Notes: generated by a model from the letters alone, not told the origin. A stretch of 64,000 bases of DNA from a bacterium 1xD42-67 (GCA_003612335.1 RAYO01000026.1:1-64000), one strand, 5' to 3'; shown: positions 54,605 to 63,558, counted from the stretch's first letter. A program made the numbers and translations.

Positions 54605-56071
54605 TCACCGCTCCGCCTCCCGGCGTTTCTGCCGGGTCTGCTCCTGCTGGTGTATGGCAGCGTCGGCGTTCCGCTTCACCTGTTGGAGTTTCCGCAAATC
54701 GTCCCGGATGGGCTTGTACTGCTCATACTCGGCTGTGTACTCCTGGTGAAGCCGCGCCTGTTCCTGTTCCCACGCATGAACGGGGATTTTACCAGCAGGG
54801 GAACGGTGCTTGTCCAGCTTCCGGCGGGCCATGTGGAACGTCCTCAACTCGCCCTCATGCTCCCTCTCGAATTTTTCCCGTTTGCCCTTCCACTTGATAC
54901 CCTGCAACTCGTCATAGACGGGCTTGGTGTCCCGGTAGAGGTCAACGAGGCGAAGCAGTTCCTTCAATTCGTTCAGACGTTCATGCTTGGCTTTCATGGA
55001 CGTGTTGATGGCCTCCGCCCGCTCACCCTGGGCGGCGATATGGGCCTCCAAATCTTCCAGAGTGACAATGCCTTTCTCGGTCAGAAAATTGACGGCCTCG
55101 GCAAAATCTTTGAGGTTCCCAATCTTGGCGTTGCGGCTCCATGCTCCGGCGTTCCGGCCCTCATAGTAGTCGGTCAGCAGGGCGGCAAGGGTCGGGGCCT
55201 GGGGCTGGCTCAATTCTTTTTTTGCGGCCTTTATCCAGTCTGTCAGGCCGACGATTTTCTTCCGAATGTCCCGCAGGATGTTGTTGGCCTTTTTTATCCA
55301 GCGGTTCAAATCGCCCTTGTCGGTGGGGATGCCCTTGGCCTCCATCTGGCGGACAGCCACGCCCTCATGGACGGTAGGCAGCAGGTCAAGGCCCTGACGC
55401 TCATAGGAGCGGTGGTCGATGCGGCAGGGCAGCCCCTTTTCCTCAAACTTGGCGTTGACCATAGCGGCCCACGCTTCCCGCCAATGCTCCAGCGTTTCCG
55501 GGCTTCCCCAGTCGGTGGTGGGAACAGCGTCAAAGAGGGGCTTGCCGTCCTCGCCCATGATGCGGTTCCCGTCCTCGTCCAGACGGTAGACACGCTGCTG
55601 CTTCAAGCCCCATTTGCCGCTTTCCTCGATAGGCCGTATAGGGCAGAGAACATGAAAGTGCGGGTTAGGAATACCGCCGTCCTCCTTGTCTGGCTGGTGG
55701 ATGGCAAAGTCGGCAATCATGCCCCGGCCCACAAGCTGCTCCGAAACAAATTGCCTTGCAAGAGCGATGTTTTCCTCCAAAGAAAATTCGTTCTGCAAGG
55801 CAATATCAAAGCTGTACGCAAGCTGGGCTTTCTTGCCGCGCTCGGCTTTCTCTACGGCGTTCCACAGGGTGGCGCGGTCTTGGTACTCGGCGGGGGCTTG
55901 GGGCGGCAGGAGAATGTCTGTGCAGACCACGCCGCCCTTGTGGGTGTAGTCGCTGACCTCGCCATAGTATTCGCTGTAAAGTTTCTCTCCGGCTCGGTAG
56001 GCAGCGGACGTGACAACGGACTGTCCCGCGCTCCGCTTGACCTGGGTGACGTGGAGATGGAACAGGGCCAA
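54605..56071 (-). CDS. mobA: MobA/MobL-family relaxase
   Basis: A 488-aa MobQ-type relaxase. The N-terminus ALFHLHVTQVKRSAGQSVVT, AAYRAGEKLYSEYYGE and the metal motif NPHFHVLCPIRP define it. RWIKKANNILRDIRKKI and charged C-terminal helices follow. It differs from the MobP relaxases elsewhere in the window, so three relaxases of two classes coexist here. Its start abuts the DUF3847 stop. Confidence 0.92.
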   Translation of the reverse strand: MALFHLHVTQVKRSAGQSVVTSAAYRAGEKLYSEYYGEVSDYTHKGGVVCTDILLPPQAPAEYQDRATLWNAVEKAERGKKAQLAYSFDIALQNEFSLEENIALARQFVSEQLVGRGMIADFAIHQPDKEDGGIPNPHFHVLCPIRPIEESGKWGLKQQRVYRLDEDGNRIMGEDGKPLFDAVPTTDWGSPETLEHWREAWAAMVNAKFEEKGLPCRIDHRSYERQGLDLLPTVHEGVAVRQMEAKGIPTDKGDLNRWIKKANNILRDIRKKIVGLTDWIKAAKKELSQPQAPTLAALLTDYYEGRNAGAWSRNAKIGNLKDFAEAVNFLTEKGIVTLEDLEAHIAAQGERAEAINTSMKAKHERLNELKELLRLVDLYRDTKPVYDELQGIKWKGKREKFEREHEGELRTFHMARRKLDKHRSPAGKIPVHAWEQEQARLHQEYTAEYEQYKPIRDDLRKLQQVKRNADAAIHQQEQTRQKRREAER

Positions 56072-56365
56072 TTATCCGCCCTCCTGCTGGTCGGCGGCGT
56101 GGCTCACCAGGGCGGCAACTTCCGGCAGGGAAAAGACCTTCTCCATCAAAAGAAAAAAGGCCCTCTCGCTCATGCCGCGCACCTCCGGGGCGATACTCTC
56201 CACCGCTCCGCCACGGGTGATAAGACGGTGGTTCCGCTTCTTCCTCTCGCCCTCGGTGTAGTAGCGGATGCGGTTCTCGTACCGCTGGCCTCGGTGCTGG
56301 TACTGCTCCACTTTGGCCTTGGCCTCGGCGCACTCTTTCTCTAATTCCTCGCGTGATTTCTTCAT
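56072..56365 (-). CDS. DUF3847 protein
   Basis: A 97-aa protein from ATG 56365, preceded by AAGGAGG. KKSREELEKECAEAKAKVEQ then YENRIRYYTEGERKKRNHRL is a charged helix typical of DUF3847, probably a relaxase accessory protein. It is one base upstream of mobA and follows the oriT-like hairpin region. Confidence 0.85.
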   Translation of the reverse strand: MKKSREELEKECAEAKAKVEQYQHRGQRYENRIRYYTEGERKKRNHRLITRGGAVESIAPEVRGMSERAFFLLMEKVFSLPEVAALVSHAADQQEGG

Positions 56366-56455
56366 CGTGATTGACCTCCTTCTTGGCAAAATAAAAGACC
56401 GTCTACCTGCTGTGTCGGGTAAACGGTCAAGGGTAACAGTATTCGGTTTTAGCCT

Positions 56456-56636
56456 CGCTGGAAAGGTGCAGACGCGAAGCGGGTGTACCTTTCCAGCGAG
56501 GGTGCAGGGATAGCCGCGAAGCGGCGCAAGGGGTGCAGCCCCTTGTACGGAGCGTAGCGACGCAAACGGCCCTGACTTGCGAAAGTCAGGGCCGGGCCTC
56601 GCAGAGCGCACGATACATGGTCGGCAGACCATGTAT
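56456..56636. other. oriT-like hairpin cluster, copy 2
   Basis: CGCTGGAAAGGTGCA and TGTACCTTTCCAGCG pair around GACGCGAAGCGGG (56456-56498), the same loop as 47862-47896. Two more strong hairpins follow: GGCCCTGACTT/AAGTCAGGGCC (56568-56593) and ATACATGGTC/GACCATGTAT (56613-56636). A dyad GACCGT/ACGGTC lies near 56397-56428. There is no supported gene between 56366 and 56668. Confidence 0.55.
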
Positions 56637-56668
56637 AGAAGTGCGCCCTTGCTTTGCGGCGGGATATT

Positions 56669-57121
56669 TCAGTTTGCATCAGCTGTGGAGCAATCATCGG
56701 ATAATCTCGGTTTGGCTAACACCCAAGGCAGCGTCACCCAAAACTCCAAATCAAAGTGCGGTTCTGGAAATCCTGGCGCACCATACGGGTACGGCTCATG
56801 ACAACACCGACCTGCGCCTGTTGCTGTCTCTCCACTAAGAATATTCCCAGCAATGCGATAGCTGAATTGGTAAAGATGGCCTTTCTCATCATCATACAGA
56901 TGGCATACATAGGTGGCCTTCTCTGGCGGGATGCCCAGCTTGTCAAGATGCTCAAAAACTAAAGCCGGAAGTTGCCGCTTTCGTGCCAATGCAAGGAAAT
57001 TGCGACAGTCACCACAATTACAGCCCCATTCTTCAGCATTGGTGTACCAATGCTGTGTACTTGCTTCATCTATTTCCACTAAAGAGCCAAACAAACCCAG
57101 TGTTGTCACTGTTTCCACCAC
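56669..57121 (-). CDS. Orphan 150-aa cargo protein
   Basis: A soluble protein with the cysteine motif WGCNCGDCRNFLALARKRQL near residues 32-51, a second pair GRCCHEPYPYG, and LPALVFEHLDKLGIPPEKATY between. It lies between the recombinase and the mobilization genes, the usual place for cargo. I do not recognise the family. The cysteines suggest metal binding. Codon and base composition are AT-richer than mobA. Confidence 0.65.
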   Translation of the reverse strand: MVETVTTLGLFGSLVEIDEASTQHWYTNAEEWGCNCGDCRNFLALARKRQLPALVFEHLDKLGIPPEKATYVCHLYDDEKGHLYQFSYRIAGNILSGETATGAGRCCHEPYPYGAPGFPEPHFDLEFWVTLPWVLAKPRLSDDCSTADAN

Positions 57122-57159
57122 CTTTCAATTTCAAAGTATAGCATATTGGCACAACCAAG

Positions 57160-58548
57160 TCAACCAGTCGGAAGTGAAGCTTTTCCCGCCTCTTTTGCGG
57201 CCCGCTGTGCTTCCCTTACCCGGCGCATACGCAGCTTGTTTTGCTCCCGCTCCCGGTTCCGCGCCGCCAACGCCTTCTGTGCTTTTGCTTCTTCCTCGGC
57301 GGTCAAAATAACCTCCGGCTTGGGTGGAACGAAACAGCCAATAAAGTTAAAATATATATCAACCTTCTGCCGCCTGTCCCCGGTGGATTTGTCGGCCTCA
57401 TGGACAATGACTTTCTCTATAAACTCGTTGAGCATGGGGGCGGTCAGTTCGTCAAAGCTGGTATATCGCCGCACAAGAGAAACAAACCTCTGCGCCCTCA
57501 TGCCGTCCTCGGCCTGGGCGGTGATGCCCTCTTTCAGTTCCGCCGCCTCCTGCTCCAATACGCTCTGCTCGGTGTCGTACTCTGCCAGCAGGCGGTTGAA
57601 ATGCTTGTCGGGTATCTTCCCGGTGGCGTTCCCCTCGTACAGTTTCCTGATTAACTCGTCCAGTTCGCCTATCCGCTTCTCCACCTGGCGAAGCCGTTTC
57701 TTCTGCTCTCTGGCGGTCTGCTCCTGCCCCGCGCTGGCGGCATCCCGCACGATGCGGATAAACTCCTTTTCGTCCTCCCGAACGTAGGCGCTCACCTCGC
57801 GGATCGCCGTCAGTATCAGCGTCTCCACGGTAGAAGTTTTGATAAAGTGCATGGTACAGTCGCGGGTCAAATGGCGGTAGCCGCCGCAAAGGTAAGCGTC
57901 ATCAGCGTCATAGACTTTCTTCTTGGTGGGGGACGGCTGGCGGTGGGTCATCTTGCACCCGCAGTCGGCGCAGTAGAGAAGCCCGGTCAGCGGATTGGAA
58001 GGGCGGTCTGGATAGCTGGGCTTGCGGATAGTCCGCTTCAAACGGTGGGCAAGCTGCCACGTTTCCTCATCCACGATGGCCTCATGGGTGTCCCGGAAAA
58101 TCATCAATTCCTCCGGCTTGGCCTTGCGCCGCTTCTTGGTCTTGTAGTTCTCACAGATGGTCTTGCCCAACACGGTATGCCCCATGTACTCCTGCTTTTC
58201 CAGAATGTAGGAAACCGCCGTACTCGACCAGAGGCAGGGGTCATAGTAGCCGTGGCTGTGGTGGTTCTCCGGGTAGTGCTGTTGTGCATAGGCGGCGGGT
58301 ATCAGTATCTTGTCCTCGGTCAGCGTCCGGGCGATGGCCTGAACGCCTTTCCCCTCAATCACCATCTGGAAGATGCGGCGCACAACGGCGGCGGCCTCCT
58401 CGTCCACAATCAAGTGTTGTTTGTCCTCCGGGTCGCGGCGGTAGCCATAGGGGACGCTCCCCGAACACCGAAGCCCCTTCTCCATGCGTGACTTGAAAAT
58501 GGCCTGTATCTTCCGGCTGGAATCGCGGGCGTAAAATTCGTTGAACAC
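57160..58548 (-). pseudogene. Serine recombinase lacking catalytic domain
   Basis: Encodes 462 residues from FNEFYARDSSRKIQAIFKSR to the end: recombinase domain, zinc ribbon (CADCGCKMTH ... CGGYRHLTRDC) and coiled coil, all normal. The resolvase catalytic domain with its serine (about 140 residues) is absent. Upstream of 58548 the frame runs into unrelated sequence with a stop. The loss coincides with the change of strand polarity at 58.55-58.7 kb, so it marks a rearrangement breakpoint. Confidence 0.88.
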
Positions 58549-58674
58549 TGGTTATTTGGGAAAGGGAAAGCAAACAAGCAAAAATCCAGTATTCATGCGG
58601 GTTTGCGGCGAGATGGCTCTCAAAAGCTAACTTCACAAAAGGCAGATAGTCACACAATCGAATATCGTTTCTAA

Positions 58675-58711
58675 GGGAGAATGTTGATTCCGGTCACATT
58701 CTCCCTTTTTT
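58675..58711 (+). terminator. Strong terminator upstream of parA
   Basis: GGGAGAATGT (58675-58684) pairs with ACATTCTCCC (58696-58705), followed by TTTTTT. It ends 25 bases before the ParA start, so it may attenuate the plus-strand operon. The bases 58549-58674 contain no gene I can support. Confidence 0.88.
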
Positions 58712-58736
58712 CATATCAAGAAACGAGGTGACTATC

Positions 58737-59558
58737 TTGAACGCACAAATTATTGCCATCGCAAACCAGAAAGGCGGTGTCGGCAAGACCACAACCTGCG
58801 CTAATTTAGGGATAGGGCTGGCACAGGCCGGAAAGAAAGTGCTGCTCATTGACGGGGACCCGCAAGGGAGCCTTTCTATCAGCCTGGGCCACCCCCAGCC
58901 TGACAAGCTGCCTTTCACCCTCTCTGACGCGATGGGCCGCATCCTGACCGATCAACCGGTCCTCCCCCGCGAGGGGATTCTGCACCACCCGGAGGGCGTG
59001 GACCTGATGCCGGCAGATATTCAGCTGTCCGGCATGGAGGTATCGCTGGTAAACGCCATGAGCCGGGAAACAATCCTGCGGCAATACCTGGACACTGTAA
59101 AGGGGCAATATTCCCATATCCTCATAGACTGCCAGCCCTCCCTGGGTATGCTTACCGTCAATGCCCTGGCCGCTGCCAACAGGATTATAATCCCCGTCCA
59201 GGCAGAGTATCTGCCCGCCAAAGGGCTGGAACAGCTGCTCTCTACGGTAGGTAAGGTCAAGCGGCAGATCAACCCGAAACTGCAAATAGACGGTATTCTG
59301 CTGACGATGGTGGATAACCGCACCAACTTCGCCAAAGAGATCGCCGCCCTGCTGCGGGAAACCTACGGCAGCAAAATCAAGGTGTTCGGCACCGAGATTC
59401 CCCATTCTGTCCGGGCAAAGGAAACCAGCGCGGAGGGCAAGAGTATCTTCGCCCATGACCCAGGCGGCAAAGTGGCGGAAGGCTACGCAAATCTGACCAA
59501 GGAGGTGTTGAAACTTGAAAAGCAGCGCGAAAAAAGTAAATCTGGCCTCGGTCGATGA
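58737..59558 (+). CDS. parA: ParA-like partition ATPase
   Basis: 273 aa from TTG 58737, six bases after GAGGTG (a GTG at 58728 is possible). The deviant Walker A KGGVGKTTTCANL lies at 12-24, IDGDPQGSLS at 38-47 and ILIDCQPSLG is Walker B. It is the first gene of the plus-strand block, coupled to parB by a 44-base overlap. It would partition the excised or replicating ICE circle. Confidence 0.92.
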   Translation: MNAQIIAIANQKGGVGKTTTCANLGIGLAQAGKKVLLIDGDPQGSLSISLGHPQPDKLPFTLSDAMGRILTDQPVLPREGILHHPEGVDLMPADIQLSGMEVSLVNAMSRETILRQYLDTVKGQYSHILIDCQPSLGMLTVNALAAANRIIIPVQAEYLPAKGLEQLLSTVGKVKRQINPKLQIDGILLTMVDNRTNFAKEIAALLRETYGSKIKVFGTEIPHSVRAKETSAEGKSIFAHDPGGKVAEGYANLTKEVLKLEKQREKSKSGLGR

Positions 59559-60450
59559 TCTGTTTTCCACCGAGGAAAGCCGCGCCGATGCGGAGCGGGA
59601 AAAGGTGGTGGAAATCCCTTTGGGCGAGCTGCACCCGTTCAAGGGACACCCCTTCAAAGTCAAAGACGATGACGCCATGATGGAAACCGCCGACAGCATC
59701 CGGCAGTACGGCGTTCTGGTCCCGGCGATTGTCAGACCAGACCCCAGCGGCGGCTATGAGCTGGTAGCCGGACACCGGCGGCACCGGGCCAGCGAACTGG
59801 CAGAGAAAGAAACCATGCCGGTCATTGTCCGGGATTTGGACGATGACGCCGCCACGATTATCATGGTTGACAGCAACTTGCAGCGGGAAAGCCTGCTCCC
59901 CAGCGAGAGGGCTTTCGCCTATAAGATGAAATTGGAGGCCATGAAACATCAGGGAGAACGCATGGATTTAACTTCCGCCCAAGTTGGGCGGAAGTCCACC
60001 GGTAAAGAATCCAGAGAGATTTTAGCCGAGCAGGTTGGACAAAGCCGAAATCAGATTTCACGTTACATCCGCCTGACCGAGTTAATTCCTGAACTGCTGG
60101 ATATGGTGGATGAGAAGAAAATCGCCTTTAACCCGGCCTATGAGCTGTCCTTTCTCAAACCAGAGGAGCAGAAAATGCTTTTAGAAACAATGGACTATGA
60201 GCAAGCCACACCCTCTCTGTCCCAGGCCCAGCGGATGAAGAAATTCAGCCAGGAAGGGAAACTGACCAGCGAATCCATGCTGGCAATCATATCGGAGGAA
60301 AAGAAAAGCGATCTGGATAAAGTCACCTTTTCTTCTGACACCCTCCGCAAGTATTTTCCCAAAAGCTACACCCCCAAACGCATGGAGGAAACCATCATCA
60401 AGCTGCTGGAACAGTGGCAGCGCAAGCGCCAGAGAGATCAGGAACGATGA
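59515..60450 (+). CDS. parB: ParB-like partition protein
   Basis: A 311-aa protein starting at TTG after GGAGG. The ParB N-terminal domain shows GYELVAGHRRHRASELAEK and DSNLQRESLLPSERAFAYKM; the DNA-binding HTH is ILAEQVGQSRNQISRYIRLTELI. The C-terminal 90 residues are ICE-specific. It would bind a centromere-like site, not identified here. Confidence 0.92.
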   Translation: MKSSAKKVNLASVDDLFSTEESRADAEREKVVEIPLGELHPFKGHPFKVKDDDAMMETADSIRQYGVLVPAIVRPDPSGGYELVAGHRRHRASELAEKETMPVIVRDLDDDAATIIMVDSNLQRESLLPSERAFAYKMKLEAMKHQGERMDLTSAQVGRKSTGKESREILAEQVGQSRNQISRYIRLTELIPELLDMVDEKKIAFNPAYELSFLKPEEQKMLLETMDYEQATPSLSQAQRMKKFSQEGKLTSESMLAIISEEKKSDLDKVTFSSDTLRKYFPKSYTPKRMEETIIKLLEQWQRKRQRDQER

Positions 60451-60461
60451 AAGGAGCGCCT

Positions 60462-60737
60462 ATGAGAGATTACGCTGCCAGAGAATTAAAGGGCCACAAC
60501 ATACTGGCTGTGGAACGGTTTCAGGATAAGACCAGCTGGATGGTCGAGTTTTCGGTCCTGCGGCCCCGCACCGCCTACGGCGCACCCGGCGATGAAATGC
60601 GCCTGTTTCTGGATGAGGACGGCTATCAGGCCGTCCTCGCCAGCCAGAAACGCCGGGATATTAAAATCAAACGATATGCCCGCGTCATTGAGGGGCATAT
60701 CCTGGACTTCAAGCCCAAAAAGAAACGCCACCCGTAA
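60462..60737 (+). CDS. Small ICE protein, paralogue of 62715
   Basis: 91 aa from ATG 60462 after AAAGGAG. The C-terminal half (MRLFLDEDGYQAVLASQ, then DIKIKRYARVIEGHILDFKP) aligns with residues 60-103 of the protein at 62715. A compact beta-rich fold is likely. The function is unknown. It follows parB by 11 bases. Confidence 0.75.
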   Translation: MRDYAARELKGHNILAVERFQDKTSWMVEFSVLRPRTAYGAPGDEMRLFLDEDGYQAVLASQKRRDIKIKRYARVIEGHILDFKPKKKRHP

Positions 60738-60760
60738 ACCCGCCAAATTGAGAGGAAGGA

Positions 60761-60952
60761 ATGAGTATGTGTACCGTTAAGGAAATCAAAGAAGCAATCC
60801 GGGAGAACTGCCGCTCCCAGCGCAACATGGAAACCACTGATATTGACCGGATTTTTCAGACCCTGCCGTTTCCTCAGAGTGATAACCTGTTTGACAAGCC
60901 GCCTATGCCGCCGTTCTCACACCGGTACAGGAGGAAGTCAGCCAGCAAATGA
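60761..60952 (+). CDS. Small ICE hypothetical protein
   Basis: A 63-aa frame with GAGGAAGG before ATG-AGT-ATG. TVKEIKEAIRENCRSQRNME is helical; the rest is proline-rich with a basic end. It is supported by spacing and ribosome binding site only. No family is recognised. Confidence 0.5.
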   Translation: MSMCTVKEIKEAIRENCRSQRNMETTDIDRIFQTLPFPQSDNLFDKPPMPPFSHRYRRKSASK

Positions 60953-61019
60953 GCGCCACGATCTTTTTTACAGGATTGTGGCTTTTTTCATGCCCTGAGA
61001 AACGAAAGGAGTGCAGAAA

Positions 61020-61901
61020 ATGGCCGTTTTTCGCGTAGAACGCACACAGGGATATACCGTTATGAGCAACTACCATCTGCGGGACAAGAGCCTTAGCCTG
61101 AAAGCCAAGGGCCTGCTGTCCCAGATGCTCTCGCTGCCGGAGGATTGGGACTATACCCTCTCCGGCCTTGCCGTTATCAACCGGGAAAGCAAGGACGCCA
61201 TCCGCTCTGCGGTCAATGAGCTGGAAAAGGCCGGGTACATCAAGCGCCGCCAGACCACTGATGCAGGCGGCAAGTTCAGCGCCAACGAGTATGTGATTTA
61301 CGAGCGCCCGGTTACAGAAGAACCGCCCCAACCGTCGTTGGAAAAACCGTTGTCGGGTTTTCCGACAACGGATAATCCGTCAACGGGAAAACCGTCAACG
61401 GAAAATCCAACGCAAATAATTAAAGAGAAATTAAATACCCAAAAATCAATTACTGACCGATCAATTACCGATTCCATTCCTTTCCGGGAAACGGCGGCAG
61501 AGCCACCGGAACCGAAGCGAAGGGAAACGATGTCACTCACAGAGATGGAAACTTATCGGGAGTTGATTTTGGAGAATATCGAGTATGACTGCCTGAAACA
61601 ACGGTTTGGCACTTACCGGGAGGACCTGGATGAGATTGTGGAGCTGCTGGTGGAAACCGTCTGCGCCAAGCGCAAGACCACCCGGATTGCCGGGGCGGAC
61701 TTCCCCCATGAGGTGGTGCGCTCCCGTTTCCTGAAGCTGGACAGCTCCCACATTGAGTTTGTCATGGACTGCCTGCAAAAGAACACCACCGAGGTGCGGA
61801 ACATGAAACAATACCTCCTGACGGTGCTGTTCAACGCGCCCACTACCATGAGCAACCACTACACCTCACAGGTCAACCACGATATGTACGGCGGCTGGTA
61901 A
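61020..61901 (+). CDS. Replication-initiator-like HTH protein (DUF6017-type)
   Basis: 293 aa from ATG 61020 after AAAGGAG. Residues 1-100 match the RepA/DnaD-like N-terminal winged helix of ICE and plasmid initiators (YTVMSNYHLRDKSLSLKAKG, LSGLAVINRESKDAIRSAV, ELEKAGYIKRR). A linker of five-residue repeats encoded by 15-base DNA repeats follows. The C-terminal domain (ETYRELILENIEYDCLKQRF ... NMKQYLLTVLFNAP) matches the DUF6017 type. It likely starts replication of the excised element. Confidence 0.82.
   Translation: MAVFRVERTQGYTVMSNYHLRDKSLSLKAKGLLSQMLSLPEDWDYTLSGLAVINRESKDAIRSAVNELEKAGYIKRRQTTDAGGKFSANEYVIYERPVTEEPPQPSLEKPLSGFPTTDNPSTGKPSTENPTQIIKEKLNTQKSITDRSITDSIPFRETAAEPPEPKRRETMSLTEMETYRELILENIEYDCLKQRFGTYREDLDEIVELLVETVCAKRKTTRIAGADFPHEVVRSRFLKLDSSHIEFVMDCLQKNTTEVRNMKQYLLTVLFNAPTTMSNHYTSQVNHDMYGGW
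61332..61401 (+). repeat. Iteron-like 15-base repeats in rep gene
   Basis: Five 10-base units of the form CCGnnRnCGG (CCGTCGTTGG, CCGTTGTCGG, CCGACAACGG, CCGTCAACGG twice) start at 61332, 61347, 61362, 61377 and 61392, exactly 15 bases apart. The second and third form a perfect inverted pair. They encode the pentapeptide repeat P-(S/L/T)-x-x-x. Confidence 0.85.
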
Positions 61902-61945
61902 AGCCGTTTTTGTGGTCCACAACAATTTTTACAGGAGGTTTCAAC

Positions 61946-62683
61946 ATGAACCAGATGGAAATTTTCAGCAACCCGGAGTTTGGCAGCATCCGCATGATCG
62001 AGCAGGACGGGAAAATCCTGTTCTGCGGCACAGACATAGCCGCCGCCTTGGGATATACCAATCCGCGCAAGGCTGTTCGTGACCACACGAGGGGTGGAAC
62101 GAAATGTTCCACCCCCACCGCCAGCGGAAATCAAACCATGACTTTTATCCCGGAGGGCGATGTGTACCGCCTGATCGTTCACAGCAAACTGCCCTCGGCG
62201 GAACGGTTTGAGCGGTGGGTGTTCGATGAGGTTCTGCCCGCAATCCGAAAGCATGGGGCGTACATCACCCCGGAAAAGCTGTGGGAAGTCGCCACTTCCC
62301 CGGAGGCCCTGATGAAGCTCTGCTCCGACCTGCTGGCCGAGCGCAGGGAGAACGAGGCGCTGCGGGAGGAAAATGCCGCGCTCTCCGGCAAAGCGGTTTT
62401 CTATGACCTGTTCATCGACCTGCGGCACAGCACCAACCTCCGCACCACCGCCAAAGAGCTGGCTGTGCCGGAACGCCGGTTCATCCGGTTCCTGCTGGAC
62501 CGGAAATTTGTCTACCGCGCCCCGTCCGGGAATGTGCTGCCCTATGCAAAGCCCTCCAATGATGGCCTGTTCTGCGTCAAGGACTTCTGCAACCACGGGC
62601 ATACCGGCTCCTATACACTGGTCACGCCGGAGGGCAAACTGTACTTTGCCGAACTGCGGGAGATGATTTTGGTCACGATTTGA
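61946..62683 (+). CDS. BRO-family antirepressor-like protein
   Basis: 245 aa from ATG 61946 after AGGAGG. The BRO N-terminal domain shows FGSIRMIEQDGKILFCGTDIAAALGYTNPRKAV, FIPEGDVYRLIVHSKLPSAE and WVFDEVLPAIRKHGAYIT. A coiled coil and a phage antirepressor C-terminal domain (TTAKELAVPERRFIRFLLDR) follow. It probably binds DNA and may control ICE genes. Confidence 0.9.
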   Translation: MNQMEIFSNPEFGSIRMIEQDGKILFCGTDIAAALGYTNPRKAVRDHTRGGTKCSTPTASGNQTMTFIPEGDVYRLIVHSKLPSAERFERWVFDEVLPAIRKHGAYITPEKLWEVATSPEALMKLCSDLLAERRENEALREENAALSGKAVFYDLFIDLRHSTNLRTTAKELAVPERRFIRFLLDRKFVYRAPSGNVLPYAKPSNDGLFCVKDFCNHGHTGSYTLVTPEGKLYFAELREMILVTI

Positions 62684-62714
62684 CCGCAATTCTCATGGAA
62701 AGGAGGCACACACC

Positions 62715-63026
62715 ATGCCTGAAAAAAAGACCATCGGCCAGCTGATGGAGGAAATGCGGCTCAAAGCCGGGGCGCGGGAGTATTCCGGTCATGGCTATAT
62801 GGACCTGGAACGGTTCGCGGAGGACACCCGCCACATGATTATCTTTGATACCCTGACCACGGATTCCCCCATCGGCTGGAAAGGGGAACGGAGCCGCGCG
62901 TTTCTCACCGAGGAGGGATATAAAAAATCCCTGGAACGCCAGGAGCAGGGACATATCAAGATTGTGAGCCATGCAAAGGTCCGAAACGGCCATCTGCACT
63001 ATGACCGGAAAGACCAGCTTCGATAG
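62715..63026 (+). CDS. Small ICE protein, paralogue of 60462
   Basis: A 103-aa protein with AAAGGAGG before its ATG. RAFLTEEGYKKSLERQEQGH then IKIVSHAKVRNGHLHYDRK mirrors the end of the 91-aa protein at 60462. The N-terminal 55 residues are its own. Unknown function, between the BRO and PcfB genes. Confidence 0.75.
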   Translation: MPEKKTIGQLMEEMRLKAGAREYSGHGYMDLERFAEDTRHMIIFDTLTTDSPIGWKGERSRAFLTEEGYKKSLERQEQGHIKIVSHAKVRNGHLHYDRKDQLR

Positions 63027-63066
63027 ACAAAACCATGAAAATCCATAGAGAGGAGGCGAAACACCC

Positions 63067-63558
63067 ATGCAGGACGAAGTGGAAAGCAAAACCCTGACGC
63101 TCATTGTCAGCGGCACAAAGTTTACCGGCAGGCTGTTCAAAGCCGCCATCATGAAGTATCTGGCCCACCTGAAAGAGCAGAAAATGCAGAAACAGCGGGA
63201 AAAGGGCGCGGAGGTCAAGCCCCAGGGCAAACAGACGGTGAAGCAGCTCATCGGGCAGAACCAGGGCGTATCGAACCTGGAAATCACAGACCCCTCTATC
63301 AAGGCGTTTGAACGGGTTGCCCGGAAATACGGCGTGGATTACGCGGTCAAGAAGGACCGCAGCTGCTCCCCACCCAAGTATCTGGTCTTTTTCAAGGCCC
63401 GCGATGCGGATGCGCTGACTTCCGCATTTACCGAGTACACCCAGAAGAAGGTCCGCAAGGCATCCCGCCCGTCTGTGCTGGCGAAGCTGAACCAGTTCAA
63501 GGAGCTGGTGAAAAACGCGGTGGTGGACCGTACAAAGCGAAAGGAGCTGGAACGATGA
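63067..63558 (+). CDS. PcfB-family protein (DUF3801)
   Basis: A 163-aa protein with MQDEVESKTLTLIVSGTKFT at its start, GRLFKAAIMKYLAHLKEQKM, then ITDPSIKAFERVARKYGVDY, KDRSCSPPKYLVFFKARDAD and a basic C-terminal helix. This is the PcfB/DUF3801 pattern, a relaxosome-to-coupling-protein link in Gram-positive conjugation. It overlaps virD4 by 4 bases, as in other systems. Confidence 0.88.
   Translation: MQDEVESKTLTLIVSGTKFTGRLFKAAIMKYLAHLKEQKMQKQREKGAEVKPQGKQTVKQLIGQNQGVSNLEITDPSIKAFERVARKYGVDYAVKKDRSCSPPKYLVFFKARDADALTSAFTEYTQKKVRKASRPSVLAKLNQFKELVKNAVVDRTKRKELER

Larger units (their letters stand above)
54114..58548 (-). mobile_element. Second mobilizable element, truncated
   Basis: Contains tnpW-like, MobA/MobL relaxase, DUF3847, an orphan and a serine recombinase whose catalytic domain is missing. 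Its left end lies in virD4 within about two bases of 54113. Its other end is not present: coding sequence of the recombinase stops matching at 58548. It is therefore a remnant that cannot excise itself as it stands. Confidence 0.8.

Noticed and set aside
54566-56344. 592-codon plus-strand frame opposite mobA and DUF3847
   Set aside because: Antisense to two recognised genes; its hydrophobic look follows from the complement of charged codons.
61332-61401. Repeats in the Rep-like gene as an insertion or satellite only
   Set aside because: The frame is kept and the 15-base pitch fits five codons exactly, so they are an integral part of the gene; listed as iteron-like instead.
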